From the NCBI GenBank assembly GCA_031472005.1, contig PZJY01000005.1, positions 3,286,001 through 3,350,000 of the forward strand: DNA of 64,000 bases. The letters are read 5' to 3'. Shown here piece after piece: positions 44,952-56,496 of the stretch. Each line of letters opens with the position of its first letter. Position 1 is the first letter of the stretch. Made by a program: the position numbers and the translations under genes. The notes beneath the pieces were generated by a model that saw nothing but the letters and a program-made list of their open reading frames with translations, did no database searches and was not told the DNA's origin. The stretch is from Tetracladium setigerum (Eukaryota > Ascomycota > Leotiomycetes > Helotiales).

Positions 44952-47400
44952 ATGACTTCATCAGTGTCAAACACTTGGATCTGGCATCCGGACTGGAAAG
45001 AAGGCGCAGATGCTGACTCTGCGGGCGGAATTGTACATTTTCGGAGAGTTCTTGAGCTCGAAAACCTTCCAACAGAACCCATCAAGATCGACATAACCGC
45101 AGACACCAAATATAAACTGTACATCAATCAGCAATTTATTTTTACTGGGCCGGTCAAGGGAGACGAACATCTCTGGTTCTATGACCAAATAGACATCCAA
45201 CCCTATCTTCGAGCGGGCAAGAATCACTTCCATGTGCGGGTATTACGACTTGATCATGCGACACCATTTGCGACGAGCTTCCCACGGTTGCCACATGCTG
45301 GGCTCCTCATTCGAAGCGAGTGCTTGAATATCAAAACCAGCAAAGAATGGGAAGCTGCCATTGATTTCACGACTCGATTGCCAGTCAATATCGAAGAGGA
45401 TGCCTTCCTACATATCTACGAGGATGTCGACAGTAGGAAAGGTGCAGATATCAAGTGGAAAGCAGCAAGAGAGTTGGAGTTCCCAGTGTCTCACGGAATT
45501 TCTGCTCCCTGGAAATTGACGAAAAGAATGATTCCCCCACCCAAACTCGAATCTGTCAAGTTCAAGGCGATACACAATCTTCGAAGTTGCGAGTCTCTTG
45601 AGAGCTGGCAGGATGCGTTGCTGATGCCCAAATCCACAGGAATCCGTCTTGCAGCTGGCACCTCGCATCATTTGCATTTGGAGGCTGAGCACCATATCTC
45701 CACATTTCCGGACTTCAAGTTCCAAAGACCTCTGACTGCGGGTAGCATTTTAAAGGTAATGAATCCAGAAGATCTCCTTTATTGGTTCTAATTCTTCCTA
45801 GATTACCTATTCTGAATGCTACGAGGATCAACCACATGTGGTCCCGTGGATACGGCGCAAAGGCGATCGTCGAGATACATCAAAAGTTCTGATCGGTCCA
45901 GAAGACAAATATGTGTTCAGTGGGAAGCTTGAAAAAACGACCCCAAGGCTGTACAAGACAGCAGACGAAGAAGAGATATTCTCGCCATTTCACTTCAGAA
46001 CCTTTCGATATCTTGCATTTGACATTACAGTATCCAAAGACTGTGACTTGGTCATGAACGGTATTGATTTGACAACAACAAATTACCCCCTCGAGGTTCT
46101 CGCCGAATTTAGAACTCCAAACGATCAGAATGCGACTGAAGAATTATGGAAGACGAGTATCCTTACACTTCGAAATTGCATGCACGACTGCTACGAAGAT
46201 TGCCCATTCTACGAACAACTGCAGTATGCCATGGATATACGGAGCTCTGCCCTCTTCACGTACAATCTCTCAAGTGACGATCGGCTGGCCCGTCAAGCTA
46301 TAATTCAACTCCACAATTCCTACCAAACTAGTACCGGCCTCACAGCAAGTCGAGCTCCCGCCCATCAATACCAAATTATTCCACACTTCTCCCTCTATTG
46401 GATCTGTATGATCACCGATCACTTTGAATATTTCAAGGATAGTGAGTTTGTACGGCAGTTTTTGCCTGCTTGCGATGGAGTCCTAGACTCATTTGATCGG
46501 AGAATTGACCCCGAACGGGATCTTGTTAGAAGCCTGGACGATGCTACTACACAATCTCAATGGGATTTTGTAGATTGGATAGACTTGTGGAAGCCCTTCG
46601 GGATCCCACCGGCTGGGAAACGAACTGGATTTCTCAGTTTCACCAACATGCTGTATGCGTATACTTTGAAGAGAGCTGCGAGTTTGTTGTTAGCAATTGG
46701 ACGACCTGGTCTCAGTGCCGAGTATCTGTCACGCGCCAAATCCGTGGTTGATGCTCTCCAGAAGCACTGTTTCGATGGCGAATTTTATACTGACGGACTG
46801 GCTTCTCAATCCAAATCAGAGGAGGATATTAGTCAACATTCCCAAGTTTGGGCGGTCTTGTGCGGCGCCATAGCTGGAGAAAGGGGACAAGACATCCTAC
46901 GCAAAAGTCAATCGTCCAATAACTTCACTCCTACATCGATATCAATGTCTTTTTACACCCTTCGTGCTCTTTCTCTGGCTGAAGGAACCTTGTACAACGA
47001 CTCGTTCCATTCATTTTGGAAACCTTGGAGAGCACAATTAGCTCAAGGAGTTACTACGTGGGTCGAGGATTCCGTTACCCAGCGTTCTGATTGCCATGCT
47101 TGGGGGAGTGCACCAATATATGAGTTTTTGGTCGAAGTGGCTGGCATTCAGACGTTGGATGACGTGCTTACTTTTAAACCAAGAATTGGTTTATTTGATA
47201 ATTTACAGGCTAAGGTGCCGTTTATGTTGACGGGAAAGAAAGGGGTTGCGTGTGTGAAGTGGAAAGGGAAGGATGACGGCGATGGCGTTGACGTTACCTT
47301 AACGCTTGAGTTTGACGCAGGAAAAGGGACTTCCGTCACGGTCAATGCGTTTGGACAAGTGTATGAGAACTTTTCTCGTTCAACCTTTCATATCAAATAA
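44952..47400 (+). CDS. Alpha-L-rhamnosidase-like glycoside hydrolase (GH78), intracellular
   Basis: Two exons, 44952-45755 and 45802-47400, giving 800 aa with intact frames. It begins NTWIWHPDWKEGAD, with no signal peptide, so it probably acts in the cytosol. An N-terminal beta-domain (ITADTKYKLYINQQF) precedes the (alpha/alpha)6 barrel. Barrel motifs include CYEDCPFYEQLQYAMDIR, equivalent to the acid-bearing DCP block of GH78, and QWDFVDWIDLW. The motif HAWGSAPIYEFLVEVAGI is close to the C-terminal beta-domain. GH78 enzymes release terminal alpha-L-rhamnose from flavonoid glycosides, rhamnogalacturonan fragments or saponins. The intracellular location matches a divergent MFS importer (42333-44037) and a downstream Zn2Cys6 regulator. 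Together they suggest uptake followed by cytosolic hydrolysis. Confidence 0.9.
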
Positions 47401-47840
47401 ATACACGATGTTGCTTCGCAAAACATTCCCAACACAGAAACGCTAATTCCTGTGCTCATTTCAAGGGAGTGGTATAGTTTCGCCACCCAACTGAAGGCTA
47501 ATAACTCCAAAGCGAGAGCTACAAGCTTCCCAAGTCCTGGAGAAGAAGAGGATGTGAATCATTTGTCCCTTCAAACTCTCCTTAAGTCAATGCCATCCAG
47601 AATCTAGGTACAGCAGGTAGGTACTGTTACTACGGTCTTGTACAGCAGTGCATGACTAGTGCACATTGCTGAAGTGTATTGTACTGTACTGTTCTCTTGC
47701 TCTAGTGGGTCCCGAAGCGAATCCCCCGCTTAGTCTTCCGCACCACTTCCGCTTCAACCTTTTGCCCTTCCCCATTACTGCAATCTACCTACCTATTTGC
47801 TGTTCTCTTTCCAGGTAAAGGACACGACTTGGCTTTCGCG
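47401..47840. other. Intergenic gap upstream of Zn2Cys6 gene
   Basis: CT-rich leader just before 47841. No gene seen. Confidence 0.5.
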
Positions 47841-49525
47841 ATGCCCCGCAATTCTTTATTTGGCCCATCCGTAAAATCTTGTGCTCGTTGCAGACACCAC
47901 AAGCGAAAATGTGACCGGGCGCACCCTTCATGTTCTCTGTGCAGTCGGTCTGTAGCATTACCTTACCTACTACATATCTTTTCCACATCGCCCATGGAGG
48001 ATGAGCTGTCCTTGCGTAATTTATTTGTATAAAGCTTACTAATTCTTTGCCTAGTCTTGGCCAAGCTGAACTCTGTGTTTACGATGAGCCGACCAGTCCA
48101 CCCACAGGAGGCGAGTCATCAACGGCAACGCAAATGGATGATGTACTTACACCACCCGACATCAAGCGAAACATCATCAAATACCTCTCCCACACCAATC
48201 CCAGGAAGGTTATGGCCATCTACTCCAAGACCATACATCCATGGTTCCACATTTTCTCCTCCTCGACAGTTCATGAACAGCACGCCGAAACCTGGGATGA
48301 GGCATCGGTCGATTTTACACTCCTCTGTTTTACAATGGTACTTCTTAATTGCACTCCTAAACAGATACAGGGAGTATACACTCTTGATTCTGCCCAAAGC
48401 TCCATGCATCTCATGAGCAAGACGTGGATTGCGACATTAGAAGGAATAGGATTGAGTTCGATCAACTTTGTGAAGGCGAGGCTAGTTATCACCCTGTTTG
48501 AGGTGTCGCATGGCTTTGCTATTCCCGCTTATCTCTCCATATCCAGTGCTGTCCGAGCTGCCGATGCTCTTGTTGTGTTTTCAAAGCAGGGAGGTTTTCA
48601 AGCAACGGCTATAGAGCATTCGGAGGAGTATAATATAATGTGGTGGGGTATTGCAGTGCTGGACAGGTTTGCCATTCACATGATCTACTCTGTATTAAAA
48701 GGAACATAGTCGTTACTGACACTTGTGTGGTAGATATATTGCAACAGAGAACGGTAAATGGCCGCCAGTAACAAAATGTCGACCAGTTCCTCCTGAAAGC
48801 CTAATTTCCAACCCATCATACTTCCAGGAACCCACCCCATTTTCAAGGCTTTTCGAATCTTCGGCGCTTCTGGACAAAATACACACTACTATTCATCAAC
48901 CTACATCTGAGGTGTCCTTCAATATTGAGGAAGTTACTATGATTGTAAACACTTTGAGATCCCTCGAAACCGTCATTGTTCAAACAATTCCGGAGAATGC
49001 AAAGTTCTTTTCCAGTTGTCTTACTCTCACAAGCACGTAAGAACCATATTACCACAAACCATGAGCACGTCTTAACAAAAACTCTAGGGCATTACTTCTG
49101 GCGTGTGAGAAGGGAAGTAAGTCAGCGTGCACAGGCACCAACATGCCCCAGGCAATAGCTGCCTTGGACGCTTTGATCGAAGATATTGTCGAGCGAGTTG
49201 CAGATTCACATATAGGCGGCCTAGAGTCCGAAGGATCAACAATCCCATCATTTGTTACATTCCTTGTTTACAAAGCTGCAGCTATTGTTACCGGGAGATT
49301 ACAGAATGATATTGAACCAGAAGCGAACTTGCTCAAATTAAGGACGCTACGAGATTGCTTGACAGTGACAGCCGAAAGATGGCTTTCCGGAGGTAAAAAC
49401 CCTTGCGTGATCATCTTTTAACACTGCTAACACTGCTTTGAGAACGTTTCTTGAAACTGCTTGACGCAAACACATCTCCCCGAATAGCTAGAGCGCTTGA
49501 GGATAAGCTACAAATTTTTACCTAG
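47841..49525 (+). CDS. Zn(II)2Cys6 transcription factor next to GH78
   Basis: Five exons: 47841-47947, 48055-48666, 48734-49036, 49088-49392 and 49443-49525, giving 469 aa. The zinc cluster is split by intron 1: Cys14, Cys17, Cys24, Cys31, Cys34 and then Cys43 from exon 2 (CX2CX6CX6CX2CX8C). This spacing fixes the weak GTCTGT donor at 47948. The middle region (ETWDEASVDFTLLCFTMVLL, IMWWGIAVLDRYIATENGKWPP) is the usual fungal-specific transcription factor homology region, with the DR-hinge split by intron 2. The end is alpha-helical without a clear activation domain. The gene is head-to-tail with the GH78 gene 440 bp upstream. This makes it the natural candidate regulator for the MFS-GH78 pair (inference). 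It does not obviously match RhaR by eye. Confidence 0.85.
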
Positions 49526-49635
49526 CAGGGTATCAAATTAGGAACACAGGTCACTGAGGGTGATCTGAAAGCACAGAATAGAGTGCTGTTGGCACTATTA
49601 TTGAGAGAATTTCGTGGAAATTTGTAGGGCTTTAT

Positions 49636-50823
49636 TCACCAATTCTGTAATGCGGACAACTTTTTCAGAGCAAGCTGCTCATTCAACTCGGTCGTTGTGA
49701 CGTCCCAGAGCCCCTTCACCTGACCTTCATTATTTACAACAGGATTAGGCTTCGTGACTATCCAACGGGCATGAGGTAACTGCCCTCATATGTTTTCGCA
49801 TTACTCCTTACTTCCCTGGCCGTGGCAGCAAACAGAGGTGACACGGCCCCTTGCTCAGCCGTGACAAAGGCCAAACGTGCAACAGTCTTCAATAATAAAC
49901 CATTGACAGCCAATACCCCTTCCGTTAGGACTTCTCCCGGATGCACGCAAATACACAAAATGGGAATCCCTTGTTCATTGAATCGCCTCTGCAAGTCCTT
50001 GGTGAATATTACGAGAGCGGTTTTTGATACAGCGTAACGCATGATATCGAATGTGATCAGAAATTTTCCCAGGAAACGCCAAGCTGCTGGATACGAAGTG
50101 ATGGGTTGATTGAAGCACGTAGCCGAGTCGAAGTGAAAATCGAAATTACCTGGAAGCATGCTAATATGAGCGCTCGAGCCAAGGTTCACGATTCGGACGT
50201 CAGCGTTGCCTTGTTTTGCTGCATTTTTGAGAAGATGCAGAATTCTATTAGTGAACAAAATGGTCCGAGAAAACTAAAGAATTAGCATTAAACCTACATA
50301 TACCACATCCGAAAGACGACCTACTTGCCAGACATATGCTGCTCCCAAATACCATCCACTAGCACTGTCTCTGCTGTTGAGACTGCAGCGTTATTGACTG
50401 ATGGCCCTGTATGTCAGCACGTTGACAGACTATTGAACACATCGGGTGAAGCATACTAAGGACGTCCACCTTGCTTTCTCTATTTCCCAGTTCAAGAGCT
50501 GCAGAATCAATACTCGTAAGATCGCACAAATCCAACTCTAGCCATTGGAGATTCTCGGGGTCAAGGCCTTTTGACTGGTAAAGTTGATTTTCCTTCGCTC
50601 TCTGTGCCTTTGCCCCAATACGAGCCGTGAAATATACTTTTGCTCCCCGTCGGAAAAGAGCTCTGACTGTTTCATATCCGATGCCTGTGCTATATGCAAT
50701 ATTAGCAAAACCGTTGTTTCCCATGTTTCCATCAATACAGAGAACTTACCAACCACCTGTGATAACGATAACCTTCCCTTGTAGATCAGGCATCTCCGTT
50801 AACGGATCCCATCGTTTAGTCAT
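49636..50823 (-). CDS. Short-chain dehydrogenase (retinol-dehydrogenase-like), two apparent -1 lesions
   Basis: Four exons on the minus strand: 50823-50750, 50689-50457, 50397-50325 and 50273-49636. They fall two bases short of 340 codons. The start MTKRWDPLTEMPDLQGKVI is typical of this fungal SDR group. The cofactor motif TGGCTGIGYE is formed across intron 1. INNAAV follows across intron 2, then the catalytic block with MRYAVSK (Tyr and Lys). Lesion 1 is one T short in the TTTT run at 50257-50260: NFLGPF and LFTNRIL lie in different frames. Lesion 2 is at GG 49762-49763: YLMPVG meets TAG, while IVTKPNPVVNNEGQVKGLW continues in the next frame to a stop at 49636. Repair of both gives 339 aa. 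It may oxidise or reduce an aglycone or alcohol in the adjacent glycoside module (inference). Confidence 0.83.
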
Positions 50824-51616
50824 TGGCAAGGAAGCTGAAGCAAGAGTTCAGGAATTGCGATTGTTCTGAAAATCGATAGAAATATAGTAAACAAACAAAT
50901 GACAAAACTTAATGAAGCAGCTCAAATTCCGGAAATACCGGAAAAGAGAACATATGCTTCTATATATACCTATTTTGATTCAGTATCTAGTTGTCGCAAT
51001 AGTCGGACACCTGGAGAGCGGAGCAAGTGGGGCTGGACGAATACGAAATACATACACGGGAAATTCTTCTTTAATCCTAACTTTCTCTATGCTTAATAAA
51101 CATTATTCATGTTCTGTGAGAAAACTTCTCTCAGCATTCCTCCGCACCTCTTCCGCACCTCTTCCGCATCTCTTCCGCATCTCCCCCGCACCTTCACTTC
51201 CAAGTTTCCTTGTCTCCTCCGAATGTCATTCTCGACTCATTACTATCTTCTCCTTGTCTGCTCCGCATTACACTCCTTGTCCCCTTCGCATGATCTCTGT
51301 ATGCCTTCCACACTGGCCATTTATTTACCCTCTGTTTCACGGTTTGTCATGTGGATGCATAGTATGAACTTCCAAGAAGAGTGATTGGGACTAAGACACT
51401 GGGTCAAGGAATCTCGGAGGATTTGTTGTCCGAGTCGTGGGTATTTGGGTTTATATTTCGATAGTCCGTAACAGGCATCTTAATTGCAACGATGTAGAAA
51501 TTTGCCTATAAAGCCAGAACACCAGCTCACGTTGATTTGAAGAACACAAGTTCGCACCTGTTTCTTCTACTTGATTCTACTCTCACAAACTCGCTAGTAC
51601 TCGGACAACATCCAAA
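50824..51616. other. Divergent promoter between two SDR genes
   Basis: 0.8 kb. Contains the 11-bp tandem repeat at 51138-51192 (separate entry) and a wider CT/CCGCA-rich tract to about 51300. No gene seen. Confidence 0.5.
51138..51192 (+). repeat. 11-bp tandem repeat CTCTTCCGCAY
   Basis: About five copies in tandem. The consensus is CTCTTCCGCAC or CTCTTCCGCAT, with slightly degenerate outer copies. It lies about 430 bp upstream of the SDR gene at 51617. It may be a minisatellite or a cluster of CCGCA/TGCGG sites. Confidence 0.8.
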
Positions 51617-52682
51617 ATGACTGAGACTTACGATTATGATGTGAAAGAACTCCGCCTGGGAAAGCCAAATGTCGTGGAGATATACCACAAGTCTTCCTAT
51701 CTAGCCATATCGCCCCTCAACCCCAAGCTTTCTCAGCACGGAAAAACAATACTTGTGACCGGAGGGTCCGCTGGAATAGGCTTTTCGATTGCCAAAGCAT
51801 TTGCTGAAGCTTCAGCCTCAAGAATCATCCTCACCGGCCGTCGCGAAGGTGTCGTTCAAAATGCGGCTTCGAGGCTATCAGCTGAGTTCAAAAACACGGA
51901 ATTCCTTGCCCGAGTTAGTGATGTTAGCGATTCGGTTCAAAGCACGAAGCTTTGGTCTAGCCTGCGCGCGGATGGCGTGTTTGTCGATGTGCTAGTACTG
52001 AACGCAGCGAAGTTTGGAGGCCAAGAGCCGATTTTGAATACTGGCTTTGAGAAAATTTGGTCAAATTTTGAAACGAATGTGAAACCACTTTTGCAATTCA
52101 CAGAGGAAATGTACAAACAAGATGGTCACCCAAATCGACAAAAGGTACAATTTGGTCGAGAAATCTCTTTCACATTCACTAAGGCTTACTAGACCAATTT
52201 AGTTTCTTATCTACGTCTCTTCCGCCGCTATTCATAGCAAAAGCACTCAAAAGTCTCTGCCAATCTATGCTTTGAGTAAAACTTCCGGTCATCTTGTTAT
52301 TCAACAGATAGCAAGTGAAATCGAAAAAAGGGAGATGCAGATCGTCACCTTCCATCCTGGAATGATTCTCTCCGAGACAAGCAGGAATGCTGGACTTGAC
52401 GAGAACAGTATGCCTTGGGACGATGGTAAGACTTTCATAATCCAGTTGCGAACATGTCATGCTTGTTCTCTGAACTCCTTTGAACTGGATCGAAACTGAC
52501 ATCTCTGTTCAGACAATTTGCCGGCAGACTTTGCAGTCTGGGCAGCAACTCCCGAGTCGGCATTCCTACATGGTCGATTCGTCTGGGCCGCTTGGGATGT
52601 GGAAGAATTGCAATCTGGGAATATTCGAAAGCGTATAGATGCTGATCCCGACTTTCTTACTCTTGGGCTTAAAGGATTTTGA
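51617..52682 (+). CDS. Short-chain dehydrogenase/reductase (classical SDR)
   Basis: Three exons, 51617-52144, 52203-52425 and 52513-52682, giving 306 aa with intact frames. The cofactor motif is ILVTGGSAGIGFSIAKAF. VLVLNAAKFGG corresponds to the NNAG block. The catalytic Ser and Tyr-Lys lie in FLIYVSSAAIHS and LPIYALSKTSG. The C-terminal segment FAVWAATPESAFLHGRFVWAAWDVEEL is common in ascomycete SDRs near metabolic clusters. It uses NAD(P)(H); the substrate is unknown. It is divergent from the SDR at 49636-50823, and the two are clearly different subfamilies, not recent copies. Confidence 0.88.
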
Positions 52683-52947
52683 GAATCAGGGGACCATTTG
52701 GGTATACCTTAACAAATAAATGAAAGAGAAAGCAAAGATATAAAATTCTAAGTTCGCGGAGTTTGTAGACACAAGACTTCTTGTAGTCTTGTTAATACAC
52801 TTCGTGGGCTTCTTAACTTCACGCACCCATGAGTCCTACTACCTGGAGGGGCTCTGGGATAGATTTTGTTCATACTGAACTTTTTGAATTTATTGATGAT
52901 CTTCAGTGATTTTCAGAAAACCAGAATCATTTCATACGAATGCATTT

Positions 52948-53736
52948 TTAATTTCGAGGCGAATTGATAATCCCCTGTGCCATTTCCACAAAGCTATCCG
53001 CCATAACATCCATTTCGCCAAAGAGATCAATACAAGGCTCCTTTTCCCAAATGGAGCAATAGGCCCCTTTAAATCTATTGGTACAAGCAAAATCAGTAAC
53101 AGCTTGCTTATGATAGAGAATAAGAAAAACAACTTACCCAGTTCTCTTCGCGGCCGAGACATCCCACATGTGGGCGGCAGCAAACCAAGCCTCTTCCCCC
53201 TCAAACTCCTTCAACAAGGGTCTATACGACTCTGGATCCGGTTTACCAATTCCCAAAGTATCGCAAGTCATAAAATTCTCTTCGGCAAGCTCAATCCCAT
53301 TCTTCTTGAAATACCCTTGAACCCTCTTTGAGTCACCTGCCGTAAACGCCCAACACGTAAACCCGGCCTCTCTCAGCATCTCAAAGCACTCCTTTGCACC
53401 CGGTCGAGCTTTGAGCTCTAAGAACTGGGCAAGTATGTATTCAAGATCTTCGTCAGTGCTGAATTGGCGCGGTTCTTGAATCCCGGCCATCCAAAGCATG
53501 CGGTACCAAAGCGATTTGAAGACGTCGTAGAAGCGGATGTACTTTTTGGATATGCTGAGGTATGTGTATTCTCGTTCCGCAGCTTCGAACCATGTGTAGC
53601 CGAGTAAGCGTGGTTTTATGCCTTCGGCGCGGAGTTTGTCACCCAGGCGGTGATTAATTGCTTCGAAGATGCCATCATACGATATAACTGTTCCGACGAC
53701 GTCAAAGACGACATGTTTTCTTGGCTGTGATGACAT
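52948..53736 (-). CDS. HAD-superfamily hydrolase (L-2-haloacid dehalogenase-like)
   Basis: Two exons on the minus strand, 53736-53138 and 53074-52948, giving 241 aa with intact frame. HAD motif I is HVVFDVVGTVISYDG, with the nucleophile Asp followed by VVGT, as in type II haloacid dehalogenases (DxYGT). Motif II is CWAFTAGDSKRVQGYF. Motif III/IV is LGIGKPDPESYRPLL, then WFAAAHMWDVSAAKRTGFKGAYC. Such proteins hydrolyse C-halogen or phosphate bonds; many fungal members have unknown substrates. The gene is divergent from the DAO-family oxidoreductase gene at 54491 and shares its promoter. That promoter also carries the GCCGGTCCGG word found in the GABA gene promoter. Confidence 0.87.
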
Positions 53737-54490
53737 TTTGCTTTGAGATGTTGTTTGAATAGCAGAGATATATGGAAAATAGATTAAAAAACTCGTGAAG
53801 AGTACGACCTAGGCTTTCCGTTGATTTAAGGTGGAAGTGAAGTATTGAGAGTCTGTTGGAGTGAGGTTGGTTGTGCCGTGCAGGATATTTTTGAAGATCA
53901 ATAGACAGAGACTAACAGCACTAGTTGTCAAGTTCGCGCGCCACGCATGTGATCTCCGACATAATAATGTAGAGATAAGGAATACTTGAATTCGTCACAC
54001 TATCTATCTTTCAATGTTCGAAAGCTAATCGGGTGCTCCTCCCGGAAGCATTATCATGGAGGTCGTTCCTGGAAGGCGGGGTCGAAAACAATCCACTGCA
54101 ACAGGTAGCATGTATTACCGTCCCGTACTGTGCTGTATGCACTGTAAGGTCCACAAGGTTTGGGAGCGCCGGTCCGGCTCACATTCCGACCCACTTCAAA
54201 TCACGACCTCGTGAGTCGCGAATAATGAGAGTTCCCGCCCCCCATTTATGGCGATAGTAATAATTATGGCACCAGATAGTCGGGATTGAACCGGAAGTGT
54301 CTTGCTTCTTGGATCATTGGGGAGTTTAGGGATCCAAGCAATATTTCCCCATTTCCCACAGTCGCGGTAGTTGAGAAGGAGGAGTACGTTTGCCACGGGT
54401 TAACGAATTGTTCATGTGGATGTCTGCGAAGCTCTTTGACTTCTCAATCTAACAATCGATCTCAGTACTCGAAACGTAACAGCTACCGCA
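53737..54490. promoter_or_regulatory. Divergent promoter between HAD hydrolase and DAO oxidoreductase genes
   Basis: 0.75 kb. At 54168-54178 lies the odd palindrome GCCGG-T-CCGGC. Its first ten bases recur exactly at 61095-61104 in the GABA transaminase/SSADH promoter. No gene seen. Confidence 0.5.
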
Positions 54491-55993
54491 ATGTCTCCGT
54501 CTAAGCCTCGCTTCCCAGTGCCAAATCCAGTGTCGACTTTCTGGCTGGAGAATCCCCAAAGCTTCGATAATCATAGAACAACCTCAGATCTACCTGCAAC
54601 ATGTGATGTCTTGGTCATAGGCTCTGGGTATGCAGGCGCAGCAACGGCATATCACATTGTCAAAGACAACCCAAACCCTCCATCAATTCTTATTCTCGAG
54701 GCCAGGAAAGCCGCATCTGGCGCAACAGGCCGGAACGGAGGACACGTGAAACCAGATACCTACTTCAATGTACCGAAATACACAAAGTTATATGGTCCGG
54801 AGATGGCTGCGAAGCTTGCTGCTTTCGAATCATCACAAGTTCTTGCTGTTAAGGAGTTGGTAGAGCGAGAGAATATTGATTGTGATTTTCATTTGACGAG
54901 GACTATTGATGTCTATTTGAATGCTCAGAATGCGAAGGATACGGAAGCAGCTTACCGAGACCTTGTCAAAGCTGGGGTGGTTGATCTCAAGGATGTTGCC
55001 TTCACTCCCAAGAAAGATGCCGAGAGGGTATTTATCTGCGTCTTGTCACTTTAAAGAAGTTTTCTAATAGGACAACAGATTTCAGGAGTAAAAGGAGCGC
55101 AGTGTTGCTTTTCCTTTACCGCAGCTCATCTGTGGCCAGCAAAGTTGGTCCAGCACCTTCTAGGATGGCTTATCGAAAGAGGTACAAACCTTCAGACCAA
55201 CACACCTGTTACAAAAGTGTCATCATCAAGAGACTCGGAGGGCAGATGGAGGGTAGAGACACCTCGTGGGACCATCTCTGCTTCCAAAGTCATATTCGCC
55301 ACAAATGGATATACTTCTCAAATTCTACCGCAGTATGAGGGCAAGATTGTCCCAGTTCGTGGTGTTGCAAGCCACATTGCCTCACCAAAGGGAACCAAAA
55401 CCCCACACTTAAACAATACGTATAGTCTGCGCTTCAGTCAGCAAGTATACGACTATCTCATCGCACGGGCGGATGGGAGTATTGTTGTTGGCGGTGCGAG
55501 GGATCGGTTTTGGAATGACAAGCAGTCATGGTTCGATAATGTAAATGACAATGAGTTGGTGGAGACCACGAGTGGCTACTTTGATGGGTACATGCAGAAG
55601 TACTTCCGAGGCTGGGAGGATAGTGGAGCTGTCACGAAAAAAGTCTGGACTGGTAGTAAGTGGAATCCATTTTGAATTGAAAGTGTGCTGGCCACATCAC
55701 TAATATCTTGCTTGGCAGTTATGGGATATAGTTCGGATTTCCTTCCGCACATTGGCGAGGTGCCTGGCGCTCCAGGTCAGTTTATAATCGCTGGATTCTC
55801 AGGGCATGGTATGCCTCAGATTCTATTATCGAGTAAGGCCGTGGCAGCAATGGTTCGTGATGGTGCTTCGTTCAAGGATACCGGGTTGCCAGGAGTTTTT
55901 GAGACGACAGAGCAGCGTGTGACGAGCAAGGAAAGCCCGCTTGTTGATGGGTTGCAGAATTTGTGGGAGCAACCCGTGAAAGCGAAACTGTAG
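54491..55993 (+). CDS. FAD-dependent amine/amino-acid oxidoreductase (DAO family, PuuB-like)
   Basis: Three exons, 54491-55027, 55079-55655 and 55719-55993, giving 462 aa with intact frames. The start (VPNPVSTFWLENPQ) is followed by the FAD motif CDVLVIGSGYAGAATAYHI. Next come SGATGRNGGHVKPDTYF, which contacts the flavin, and the substrate-domain block AQCCFSFTAAHLWPAKLV. The C-terminal FAD loop is VWTGIMGYSSDFLPHIGEV, with IAGFSGHGMPQI. DAO-family enzymes of this subgroup oxidise secondary or primary amines; bacterial PuuB acts on gamma-glutamyl-putrescine. With GABA transaminase and SSADH 4-7 kb downstream, a role in making GABA or 4-aminobutanal from putrescine-type amines is attractive. 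That is inference from context. Confidence 0.88.
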
Positions 55994-56496
55994 GATATAC
56001 TGCCAAATGCGTAGATGATCAATGCTTCAGAAATAGTTGATAACAGAACATCGGTTGTTGTGATGATAAAACAAGACAGATTGAAATCATTCAACAATTA
56101 CTCATATTGGGTTGGTAATATTAACCTGAATTGAAAAATCACTCTGAATCAGCTCGGTACTGAATCCTATTACCGGTGTTTGAAAGTTGATGAATCCCAA
56201 GGAACAGGTCAAGAGGAAGAGAAAACCTAAGTAAACACGAACATAGGAAGGAGCGAGGGAAAGGGGTTCAATAGCCTGAGGCTTTAGCAGTTGGTTGGCT
56301 GGTTAGCAAAAAGACCTCCGATTGGCCAATGGTCGTGGGGATAAATGCCAAGGAACTTAACCTGAAGTTGATAAGCCCAGGAAGCAAATCCACTAAGGTA
56401 ATGGAATGCAGCTGTTGGCTTCCACCTTCAACACCCAAGGATCCAGATTGCCAGTCTCTGTCCCATAACTCACTCGGCTAGGGCATCGTCAAACTA
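55994..56496. other. Intergenic gap upstream of the second Zn2Cys6 gene
   Basis: No gene seen, and no copy of the GCCGGTCC word was noticed here. Confidence 0.5.

Noticed and set aside
49636..53000. L-rhamnose 1-dehydrogenase (LRA1) identity for one of the SDRs
   Set aside because: Lengths (339 and 306 aa) and N-termini do not match the roughly 260-aa LRA1 type. Only general SDR motifs are visible.
54230..54310. GGTTCAATCCC-like B-box on the minus strand, suggesting a tRNA
   Set aside because: The T-stem does not pair beyond three bases. No matching acceptor stem or A box lies at the required distance.
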